DNA from: Chromera velia | Lineage: Eukaryota > Sar > Chromeraceae | Reading direction: 5' to 3' | DNA: 53,650 nucleotides | Assembly: GCA_018398765.1 (NCBI GenBank) | Contig: JAHBMJ010004770.1 | Coordinates: 23,929-77,578, forward strand | Part shown: one piece after another, positions 1 to 9,319 of the stretch | Layout: every line of letters starts with the position of its first letter | How positions within the stretch are numbered: the first letter of the stretch is position 1 | The notes under the pieces: generated by a model | Databases searched by the model: none | What the model was told of the DNA's origin: nothing | Seen by the model: the letters and a program-made list of their open reading frames with translations, nothing else | Translations under genes and position numbers: made by a program

Positions 1-904
1 TGGCTGGCGGCCTTTGGACCCTTCGTTGCAACTGATGCAGAGCCGAAAGGCGGCCTCAGGAACTGGACTGGGGGGGGAGAATACGGAAGCGGAGTGCGGA
101 TCTGAGGGAGGAGACTTTGAGGAAGGAGACGCAGACTGATTTGAATCAAAGTGAATCGTTTTCCACTTTTACAGCCAGACTGTGTGGTTGTCTGTTGACT
201 TGATTTCGTTTTTATTAATTGTCGCTTTCACTTATTGTCGTTTAAGGAACTGTTGCGGCTGCAGACTTATAGTAACTTGTAGTATGTCATAAACTAGTCA
301 ATAACTAGTTGTTATAAGGCTAACTGTCACTGATATAAGCTTTAAATTACTATATATTTAAACTAGTTTAAGTGAGATAAGAATATGTTTATTTATTTTT
401 TTAACATACTCTAAGTTTAGCTTGGTTTACTAGCTAATCTTAATAACTCTTGGCCAAAATGTTTTTTTGTCTAACTCATTTGACTACGTCATTTAAGGTC
501 CGGCCATGCATGTTATTAACATAATAAAAGTGATATTTCTAGATATTGCAAAAAGTCAAAACAAAATATCAATTTGAATTCATATAGTATCATTTAATAT
601 ATATTATTACCAGTATAATACTTTGATGTACTAATTTGAAAGAAAGTCAGTGTTTTTAAATGCAATCGCTTTGTGCCTAGCTTTGTGCCTATTAATATGA
701 AAGAACAGTAAAAAAACTTGTTCAAAGAATTAGTTTTCTTTGATTTTCATACAGTATACAAAACCGGAAATCATAGTTCAGAACTTCTAGCTACTTCTGA
801 CTCGTTTTCTTGACATTACAATGACGTACAATGACGTGAGCATAGGTGTCAGAGCTGCACATAGTAGGACATAGTGCACAGATGATCATGGATGATGTTC
901 TAAG
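1..904. other. AT-rich spacer, no gene seen
   Basis: After a short GC-richer start (1-180) the stretch is AT-rich, with many stops in all frames and short inverted and direct motifs built on TAGTTA and CTAGTT words. I see no exon with splice-site support, no RNA gene and no clear repeat unit. Confidence 0.5.
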
Positions 905-1030
905 CCGCTTAAAGCCTGGAAGGGGTGAATGACCGGCGGCGCGCCTGTGGCGCGGAGCGCCGGGCCCCGGGCCTCGGGGGCCGCGCCGCCGCGTGCGAAT
1001 CTGAGCGTCGGCGCGATCAAAAAAAAAAAA
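905..1030. repeat. GC-rich island ending in an A run
   Basis: About 100 bases of almost pure G+C (runs of GCGCC, GGGCCCCGGG, CCGCGCCGCCGCG) sit inside AT-rich DNA and end in a run of about ten A at 1019-1030. Similar islands occur near 12850-13020, 35838-35965 and 45160-45200. The oligo-A end would suit a retroposed short element, but I could not align the islands to each other over their length, so common origin is only a suggestion. Confidence 0.35.
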
Positions 1031-1477
1031 TCCAAGTAGCGATGCCTGTTTCGAAAATGTTTCGAAAGGTTTCGATGCATGTGGTTTCGATTTGTTGCCT
1101 GATCTTTGATGATCTTCGATCAAAGATTCTTCAACATCGTAGTGGTATTTGATTGTCTATGATTGCCCCACATGCACGTGTTTTGAGCATTGCTCTCTTG
1201 CATCTCGAGCATATCTTGAGCCCTTCGTTCAGTGAATACAATCCTCTGTGCTTTTGGGGAGGTTTGCGTAAGCAACACTCCCGAAGCGATTGTCTCCGAA
1301 CCGGCAGTCTCCAGGTTTCGATATGCCGAGCTCACTTGAGCAACAGATATGGTCACAACAGCCCTGAAGTGGCTTCTTGGCGGCAAGTGTTGTGAAAGTA
1401 GCAGTTGGTTTCACTACTGAAAAAAAATGTGATGGGAAGACAGCATCAAAGCCCAATCTGTATCCAAGGCGCTCCTC

Positions 1478-1931
1478 ATGAATCCAAAATCAGAAGAGCC
1501 GACATCAGTTTTGCTGGCAGCTTCAGCCTTCGAGTATGCACTCAATTCTGCAGACAGCTGTTGCGCACATGATCACGCACCCTTCAGGTCGGTAGATGAC
1601 CCGGCCCTCTTCGACTTAATTCCTGCAATTTGAAATTCACAGAATGCAACATCACAATAGTCAACCTCTCCTCACCGTCTCCTGCCTCTCCATTTGCCTG
1701 CAGGTCTGTGCTGCCTGCAAGGAGGTATTGCACGCCTACCAGCACCACAATGAAGCTGTGGAGAGTTGCGCGACGTACAGGACAGCGAGTGAGGTGCTGC
1801 CAGGAAACGTTCTCTCCTTCCAAATCCATTCGCAGGGCTTCTTCACCGTCGGACACCTCCGAGGCCTGTCGCCAGGAATGGCATTGGCCAGGTCCCAGCT
1901 TTGGATTGTCGCCAGGAATGGCATTTTTTGG
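1478..1931 (+). CDS. Tentative two-exon gene start, unknown Cys-containing protein
   Basis: The product is not recognised. ATG at 1478 opens an exon to 1591 (38 codons) that ends before a GTAGAT donor. A pyrimidine-rich tract and CAG lead into a second exon, 1704-1931 (76 codons), followed by a GTATGA donor. Both junctions are phase 0 and the frame stays open across them. The join places a Cys pair (SCCAHDH) close to CAACKEV, a spacing that could bind metal, but I cannot assign a domain. The second exon holds two copies of an 18-base word 40 bases apart (1868 and 1908), so part of it may be a recent duplication. With a CAG acceptor just before 1989 the protein would end after two more codons; other continuations are possible. 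It lies about 2.7 kb upstream of the coiled-coil exon on the same strand and could belong to the same gene. The model rests only on splice and frame agreement. Confidence 0.3.
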
Positions 1932-4649
1932 GTATGAAAGAATTTCTTGGTGGCATTCCTGCCTTTCCTTCCCCTTCCTCCAGTTGCACTGATCGGCCAG
2001 AGGGCCGCTTGTCAGCTGACGAGACTAGAGTTGAGTGGTCCTGGGCAGCTGGATCAGAAAGGCCTTAGTTCAGGAGGGCGAGGGCGCTGTCTCATGCGAA
2101 GTGCTGATCCAGCTGGTCGGGCGACTTCAATGTTGGGATTGAAGAACTGGAGTGGGGGTGCTTTTTGAAAGAAGTGCCCTCTCTCTGTTCCCGTGGGACG
2201 TCCAGAAGTCGATCGATCGCAACTTTGTTCCTTCCTGTTCATAAGAAGCGGGACCCCTGTGCAGACCTCGATGTTGTTGTGGAGTCGGGAAGGAAGCTCT
2301 CCATTGTATGTGCATGGAGGTTTTTCACGGGACTGGCGGTTTCGTCAGGCATAGAAGGCAGCTGTGCACACGCACATGCACACATGCATGAGAGAGGGGC
2401 GGGGGAGAAGGGGAGAGAGAGACCAGACAGGATGCAGCAGATTGGGCCTCGTCTTTCTGTAGCTTGGTCAGTACACCTTCCTTTTGCTTCCTTACTTTCT
2501 TGGACTCATTGGTTTTGGATTGTTTTGGCTCACCCCCTCAAATGCCTCTGTGCAGAGAAATATAGAGAAGTGCTCGCTTGCAAAGCTTCGCCTGCTTGCA
2601 TACCCACGTGTTCCTCTGCCAGTCTGCGTGCGTACCTGTGTGACAGACTCCCTGTCCGCCCTTCTCCGTGCAATCTTTCTGCCGACTTGTTCCTGTCGTC
2701 CTGTCGAATAAGCTTCTTCGCATGCAGCTCCATTCTGTGTTTTCTGTTTTGCGCTTGCATCGTTTCCCTTACTCTCCCACACAGAACATTTCGTGCCTCT
2801 AACTGGCAATCTGTCAATCAAATTGACTCCGTGCATGATCGATTTTTCGTTTTCTTCTCCACTGTTCTACAGTGCCATTCTCATTTGGCGTGTTTTGAGC
2901 GCCGACGGCTTCAACTCCCTGCTTTCTTTCTCAAATCTCTGCATGTCGGTCTGTGTAAATTACCGTTTGCAGGAAGTGCAGCATGCACCAAATGAATGGG
3001 ACCTCGCAAGACAGAAATTCCAGCTAGGACATCAGTGAAGAGCCCTCTGTGTCAATTGTCTTCTCGTTTTGTTTGGGGAGGGGAGAAGAGGGAGACCCAG
3101 AGAGCGGCGGATGACGGCATACTAAAGGTACACTTTCGTTGATCCTCGCATCGCTCCCTCCACGATTCATCTTTTTCTCAACATTTTTTCTGGTGTCTCG
3201 CTCTCTTTGAATCCTAGCCGGCCACACATGTCCATGAACTTTTTGTCCACTTGTTTGCCCCTTTTGTCTGCTTTGTTTGCATGTTTGTCATCCTTGAAAG
3301 CGGCACACGAAAGGTTTTGGGCGGGGGTGGTAACAGCGGTCGCAGTAATAGTAATTGTAGCAGGCTTCTTTGGGCGTGTTCATACGCATATTTCCTCCTG
3401 TCCTCCACTCTTCTCCTTCTCTCCTTTTCCGTTCTCTTGTGTAGTCCGTCTCTGTCTGGATATGCACCGTCGGAATGTTCTTGCTGCTCTTTTGTTCTCG
3501 AAATTCCGCTCTCTCCTTCTGGCCGGACTCGATCGTCGCCTATGTGGTACCTGTCTTAGGACAGCGTGTGGTCTTGTGGGTATGCAGAAAGAATGGGTCT
3601 TCCCGTCGTTTCCTCATATTGTGCTTTACTTGGTCAGCGATGAAGAGACGATCAATGACGGTGAAGTTAGGTAAAGATCCCGTGCCTCTCTTGCACCTCT
3701 CTCACTGATTGCCTGCCTGCCTGCGTCTGAGCAGGCATCATGCTTCGACTGGGCCGCGAAGTTCTTGAACCCCCCCCCTCCCCCCCCAGAGCAGCCCCTC
3801 CTCCCTCCAGAGCAGCAGGTGTGCAGCTGTCTCATTCCTTCCCCGAATTCTCACTTCACATAGTCGTTGTATCGCTGCAAGCAGAAGAGACAGACGGTTT
3901 CCTTTCCGGTATCACACCAGATTCTTTGAAGAGAATCAGTCGGTAGTCTATGTGCGTGAGCGTGCAGTCTCTCTGTGGGATTGGAAGAAAGTCGGTCTGC
4001 CCTCCAAAATGAAACGAGAAAAGACGGAGGGTGTGCTTAAAAAAGGAAGCAAAGCAGCTATGCAGGCAGGAAGAAATGCGGGAAGGAAGAAAAAAATCAA
4101 ATCCCTGGGCATCTCACACACCCCGTTCCTTTTCAGTTCTTTTTCTCACTTAATCTCTTGCCGCCTTTCTCTTCTCTTGTCTTGTTCCTCTTCACAAAAG
4201 GAAACGCTTGAATGTCAGATGTCTGTGAAATCTTTCTAAACAACTTTCCTCTGTTTGTTGGTCCCATGGAATTTGCAGCTGATTTGGCTCTGTACTCCAC
4301 TGCAAGCACTCGCACGAGGTCGTTGTGCCCGACAGAATTTATTCATGACGCTGAAGGTCTGTCTGCTCGATCTCTTCTTCCTCTGATTCCTCTTCCTCTG
4401 GTTGCTTTGCATCGTTCAGTGAACCAGGAGAAGAGAAGTGAGAAAGTATTTCATCCCATGATACAGGCTTTGAAATGCCGTCTGTTGACCGAAAAACAAC
4501 CAGTGTAGCATTGACAACGTCCTGATGCTCGTGTTCGTCGGTCCTCATGCCTCAAGCCTCTCTTGGTTTCCTCCCACTCCCTGGATGCGTAGCATCCACT
4601 CCCAGTCTTAACGCATTCACGTACCGATTGATGTCTGCCCCACTGCCAG
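1932..4649. other. Probable intronic or intergenic region with unconnected exon candidates
   Basis: No reading frame here is convincing over its length. One short candidate exon follows a good acceptor at about 2991 (EVQHAPNEWDLARQ, charged and helical) and could lead toward the coiled-coil exon at 4650. Long open frames on both strands are low in complexity (Cys, Ser, Phe rich) and look like by-products of pyrimidine-rich intron sequence. The first copy of a duplicated block lies at 3217-3620. Confidence 0.3.
3217..3620 (+). repeat. Duplicated block, copy A
   Basis: This block recurs at 5672-6192. The stretch 3410-3610 is nearly identical to 5985-6190. The proximal part (3220-3390) is more diverged, but both copies still read as a hydrophobic segment starting AHE, then an aromatic or V, then WA (AHERFWAGVVTAV here). 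See copy B. Confidence 0.7.
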
Positions 4650-5107
4650 GAAGCATGGCGCAACGCAGTCGAGAAGGCTCGGCAAGCAGAGAGAGAGCAG
4701 GCGGTGCTGCGATCTGAGATCGAGGAAGAGAGAAGACGCTGCCGGGAGGTTCTGCGCAACGCCGCCGAACGGGAGAGGAAGGAGGAGGAGAGAAAGAGGC
4801 ACGAATCGAACGCGCTCCGGAAGAAACTCGAGGAAGCAGAGAAGAGAGAGACTGAGCTGGACCGTCTTCGAGAGCAGATTGAGATCTGCAGGCAGAAAAA
4901 GGCTTCCCTTGAAGCAGAGAACGTGTCCCTCGTGCGAGAGCGGGCAGATGCTTTTGAGAGAGCTTCTGCCCTGGGTTCAGAGTTGCAGGGTGTCGTTGAG
5001 AGACTGAAGATTGCATGCAGAGACAGAGGGAGTTGGGTTGAAAGACCAACTGTGTGCCCTCAGAGACGAGAATGAGACAAGCCACACACTTCTGCAGAGG
5101 GAGAAGG
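4650..5107 (+). CDS. Coiled-coil exon, frame-broken near its 3' end
   Basis: After a CAG acceptor at 4647-4649 an open frame reads EAWRNAVEKARQAEREQ and continues for about 120 codons very rich in E, R, K, Q and A, with heptad-like spacing of Leu and Ala. This is typical of a long parallel coiled coil (scaffold, kinesin-tail or myosin-tail like). No catalytic motif is seen. Near 5010-5025 this frame stops looking like coiled coil, while the next frame (GLKDQLCALRDENETSH) carries on with the same character to a good donor, GTACGT, after 5107. So one base appears gained or lost, either a real mutation or a sequence error. The parent gene is not delimited; upstream and downstream exons are uncertain. 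Confidence 0.55.
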
Positions 5108-5330
5108 TACGTTTATTCGGACGGCTTAGATTTGGTTGGGTGGTGGTATGGCTTGACAGGAGGTTGCATGAATCTAGAGTTTTTTTGTGGGCGTGAGGAA
5201 GCTGAAATGCCACCTCCGGCCATCATGCGGTAGTCTCCTTTTGTATGGCTTCGAAAAAATCTGTTTTTGTCTCTCGATTCCTCAAGGCCCGTTTGGCCTT
5301 CCGGCCCTCATCAGTTTGCTCTGTCTCCGC

Positions 5331-5331
5331 T

Positions 5332-5365
<34 letters not shown>

Positions 5366-5421
5366 TGTGTGTGCATGTGTGTGTGTGTGTGTGCGCGCGC
5401 GCGCGTGTGTGTGTTTCTGTA
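5331..5421. repeat. Microsatellite (CT)n(TG)n(CG)n
   Basis: A CT run passes into TG, then CG, then TG repeats, with one interruption (CATG). It lies in a probable intron. Alternating TG and CG is the kind of sequence able to take up left-handed DNA, but no function is implied. Confidence 0.9.
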
Positions 5422-5671
5422 TGAGAGAGAGGGGGTGGGAGTGCGGGAGTGCGACATCTATGCCAAATCTTCAAGACAAAGGGCAGATATGTGGCGGATT
5501 ATTGAACGAATTTGAACTTCCCCCGATCCCCGTGATAGAGAAATAAACAACGTTGACAGAGATGGAGAGGCAAGAGGTAAAAACAGTGTTTGGGGAACGG
5601 AAAGATAAGAGTAACAAGACTGAAGAAAAGCCATTTGTTCTCACTCAATTTCTCGATGTCCTTCTGGCAAC

Positions 5672-6192
5672 ACATGGCCACGCATGTTCATGAACTTGTC
5701 ACCCATTGTTTTGTCCTTTTTTCCTGCTGTGTCTGTATCTTTGTCATCTACAGAAGAGGCCCATGAAGAGGTTTGGGCAGCAGTCTTGACGGCCGTTGTA
5801 CTGATCCTGAGGTTGGCCTTCTTGACAGGATTTGTGCGAGAGACGGTGGACTTAATGGAAAAAATGGTACGCTTTGTCATGCAGATCTTTGAACGAGAAT
5901 GCGTCTGGGGAAAAAAGCGGGCAGACTCCTTCGGGCGTATGTGTGTATACGCATATTTGCTCCTTCCTCTCGCTGTTCCCCTTCTCTCCTTTTCCGTTCT
6001 CTTGTGTAGTCCGTCTCTGTCTGGATATTTATCCATACCTCGGAATGTTCTTGCTGCTCTTTTGTTCTCGAAATTCCGCTCTCTCCTTCTGGCCGGACTC
6101 GATCGTCTCCTATGTGGTACCCTTCGATCTTCGGACAGCGTGTGATCTTGTGGGTATGCAGAAAGAATGAGTGGTCCCGTCGTTTTCTCAGA
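5672..6192 (+). repeat. Duplicated block, copy B, with possible hydrophobic exon
   Basis: Second copy of the block at 3217-3620. In this copy a CAG acceptor at about 5750 opens a frame with AHEEVWAAVLTAVVLI and a hydrophobic stretch that could span a membrane, up to a possible GTACGC donor after about 5865. Copy A keeps the AHE-x-x-WA pattern and hydrophobicity in spite of DNA divergence there, which hints at coding. The 200 bases that follow are much better conserved between copies than the putative exon, the reverse of what coding constraint predicts, so recent conversion or a mobile origin is possible. No terminal inverted repeats or target-site duplication were seen. Confidence 0.5.
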
Positions 6193-6243
6193 TTCAATCC
6201 CTTTAATTTCACATACGGACTTTCCTCCACTTAACTTGGACAG

Positions 6244-6888
6244 AGAACCCAGCGTATGACGACGCCTCAGGACCTGACATAACGTGCGATGGTCAGTAAG
6301 CTCGCGATGGGTTTGTGCCTTTCTCCCTCGAACCCTTTTTGGGAGAACGACGTCAGCCTTTGGTCCTTTTGCACTGTCATCACTGTCCCCGTTTCTCTTT
6401 TTCGGTGTCCTCATTTGGTTCAACAAGGCTGCAGTCCCCCCTTTGATCGCATGGTTGACCAAACAAAATGAAGACTGCAGAAACCAGATTCCACGGCTTC
6501 ATGCTTTGCAGACATCGATGAGTGCTCTGAGATGCAACACGACTGTCACAGCAACGCCACGTGCACGAACAGCGACGGCAGCTTCTCTTGCGACTGCAAC
6601 ACGGGATTCTTCGGAGATGGGGTTTCCTGCTCTGGTCAGTTGTTGCAGCCTCCGGGGGGGGAGGGGGAAATGCGCATACTCGTCTTACCACCGTTTTGAT
6701 TTGTCCCTTCTTGTTTGAGCGTTACTGTTTCGTGTCCGCGAATGGTCATCCTCCCTTCTCTGCAGACATCGACGAATGTGCAGGCGGGAACCACACCTGC
6801 GAGGGGAACTCCACTTGCGTGGATGTGGAGGGGTCCTTCGAATGCCCCTGCTATGAGAGATACTCAGACACCGGCCTCGGCTGCACAA
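6244..6888 (+). CDS. Calcium-binding EGF-like exons (partial gene)
   Basis: Three exons fit together in phase 1. The first, 6244-6291, encodes a short linker ending PDITCD. The second, 6512-6634, is one EGF-like domain starting DIDEC, with the usual six Cys spacing, a C-x-N-x-x-G-S-F-x-C core and a final GDGVSC. The third, 6766-6888, is a second EGF domain starting DIDEC. Both EGF exons are exactly 123 bases with phase 1 at both ends, the classic shuffling-competent form. The DIDEC start is the calcium-binding signature, so an extracellular or lumenal adhesion or receptor protein is expected. Donors are GTCAGT, GTCAGT and GTCGGT. I did not find a signal peptide or a secure gene start. A possible last exon after the acceptor at 7490 adds two Cys and reaches a stop near 7554. 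Whether the coiled-coil exon upstream belongs to the same gene is unknown. Confidence 0.75.
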
Positions 6889-9319
6889 GTCGGTCTTTTT
6901 TTCTGTCTTGTTGTGTCTTTTTGTCTGTCTACCTGTCTGTTTGCCTGCGTGTGTTTCTATCAACGAGATCCGTACCACTCTTCGTTTGAAAAGCATGTGG
7001 CAGAAAACTGTCTGTCTGTCTGTGTGCATCTTTTGCACTTGCCCCGCTCTCGGAAAGCAAGTACGGAAAGGCTGTCACGCTACCTTTTTTCCACGGTGTG
7101 GTTCATAAGCTTCTTGGTCCATGAAGTCTTGCACAAGAAATGTTGCATAGACATAAATACAGACAATTGCGGACAATTGCTGTCCCTGCTTGTGCTGCTG
7201 CTTGTATCTTGGTGTGCACATCTGAAAAAAATAATCCAACAAAGTCTTAGAAGGTTTTGGGGGGCAGGAAGCCGGATGGGGAATAAATTTTGGAGGACAA
7301 CAGCGGAATGGGGCGACACGTACCGGGAGTTTCGACGGTCGCGCATCGTCAAAGTCCTCGCAACTTTCTCTCGCGGTAGGCGTTTTTTCAGGCAGTTTTC
7401 TTCCTTAATTTCCCTCAGTCTTTTTGCATTTCCGCGCGTTTCTGCGTACACTTTTCTGTAGACTGCGTCATTCGATCATTTGCATGCAGCGATAACCTGC
7501 TCGAAGATTTGCAACCAAAGGGGCAAGATCTCGCATGATCTCTTCTCATTCTGCTGAACGAAGGTTGAGGAGTCACACAGCACTGGCAGCACAACATTGC
7601 AAAACGATTGAAGGTCAGAACGGGAGACTTTTGATTGACTGCATGCTTACTAGCTTCTCCGGGACTCCTCTGATCCCTTCCTTTCCTGCATGTACTCTGT
7701 CGCGTGTTTTAATTCTGGAAGGGCTTTCTTCGGTCCCGATCTTTCCCCTTCTGCGTACTTTTGTGCATAGAAGAGAGATATAAAGAAACAGAGAAAGTCT
7801 GTCTGTCTGGTTTCTTCGTGTCCTCCGATCTTTACTATAATCGGCTGAACTTTTCGAAATCGCCCTAAAGTGTGTCCCGCTTCCATGTCTGCTTCTTTGT
7901 CGAAACAGGGAAGGTTTTGGAGAAGCACGAAGCCAACAAAGGGAATCGAAGCTCTCTTCGGGATCTTTCGAGAAGTTGGGGGACGTGTATGGGGGGAGAT
8001 CTTAATCAGTCGTCATCAGAACCAAATATTACTTAAGTGTACAGAAAATTATAGTTTAATGAACGGTAATGAAGTGCATGTAAAAGTTACACTAAGCTAA
8101 ATTTGATTATTGTCTCTGAATTATTCTAGTTTACTATTTAATTTAAATTTGTTTGAATTTAATGACTTCAACTTAATTCTTTCTGCTTTCTTTGAGCCTG
8201 GCGGTAATGGAGCTTGATAGTGCAAATTGTTCAACAGTTGGTGTGGGAGGACATTCAGTCGTTTGGAGCTAGCGCTTTCAATTATTTTTTTCTCTGAATC
8301 TAGGCTTAATTGCCAAACTTTAAGTAATTGCCTCTTTTTATATGCCTGTCAGACTATCACCTCTTGACTAGCCATTGAACAAACATTGAATGATTGATAA
8401 TTGCATATCATGTATGATATAATTGCATTAACCCTGGTTGCTTGAAGATGAAGCTACCCTCTGTTTCTATTTCCATTTCCGCCCTAGCTAGGCTTTGGTC
8501 CATGCAAATGCCCCAGTGGGGTCTAGGTTGAGGGATCGAATCTATGTAGGAAATACTAGGTTGGCCTGAGCCTATATGGCTCACTGGCTTTAACCTCATA
8601 CATCATTATCATCATCATGATGCCTCACAGTTGGCGAAAACCCACTAGCAAGCCTGAATGGTGTGCTCACCGGCTTTAACTGTCTCAATTCAATTTATTC
8701 CTAGATTTATTCCTAGGTTTATTCATATGATCTGTATAGTTCTTTATGTATATTTCACTTACATTTTATACTCTGTGTCTCGCTACGTTTCGCTTTACAG
8801 ACTAGTTTACGGACCCTGCATCGCTAACTGCATCGTTTATTATAAAGTTACATTATAATAGTACGTACTAGTATAACTTGAATATATTCACTCCAATTAT
8901 TCTAGCTATTACTAGTACTAGCCTACTAAGTCTAGTAGTTAGTTAGTTAGTTTATTAGAAGGTACCTAGCTCCAAGATATAATTATTAGTCGATCTACTA
9001 AACTTAGCTAAAAAATTAGTAAAAACTAGGCTAAAAACTGAGCTAAAACGCAGTGAAAGGCACTGAAAGCTAGAATTGAAGGTTATACTTGCCGTGGGAA
9101 CTCAGAATAACAACTGCGCATGCGTGGATATGGTGGGCTATACATAAAAAAATATTTTTTTTTACTTTTTTTGATCGACTCGAGTTCTGACTCGGAGTTC
9201 ACCAGGCTGACACCAGCTATAGCGGGAACATAATTTTTTTGAGTGATGTTGATTGTAGTGTTTTCAGGAATTGACTGTTGACTTCCATTGTACTAACTTT
9301 TTGGAATAATTTCCTACAT
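6889..9319. other. Intronic and AT-rich intergenic region
   Basis: 6889-7900 is pyrimidine-rich intron-like sequence with one possible terminal EGF-gene exon (7491-7554) and a possible exon after the acceptor at about 7909, whose frame runs to a stop near 8034. Beyond 8035 the DNA is AT-rich, with CTAG- and TTAG-based words and no supported exon. The motif GCTCACYGGCTTTAAC occurs twice (about 8579 and 8664), next to the tRNA-like element at 8484-8556. Confidence 0.4.
8484..8556 (+). repeat. tRNA-like degenerate short element
   Basis: A box-A-like GCTAGGCTTTGG is followed by CATGCAAATG, which resembles a tRNA-Cys anticodon loop, and by a box-B-like GGATCGAATC. The arms do not pair well enough for a working tRNA, so this looks like a decayed tRNA-derived SINE or tRNA pseudogene. 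Confidence 0.3.

Noticed and set aside
2165-2995. 276-codon open frame on the plus strand
   Set aside because: It is dominated by Cys, Ser, Leu and Phe from pyrimidine-rich intron-like DNA, changes character along its length and has no motif or homologue I can recall.
5641-6462. 273-codon open frame on the minus strand
   Set aside because: It is antisense to the duplicated block and the EGF linker exon, with an Arg/Lys/Thr-rich composition expected from complementing a polypyrimidine strand.
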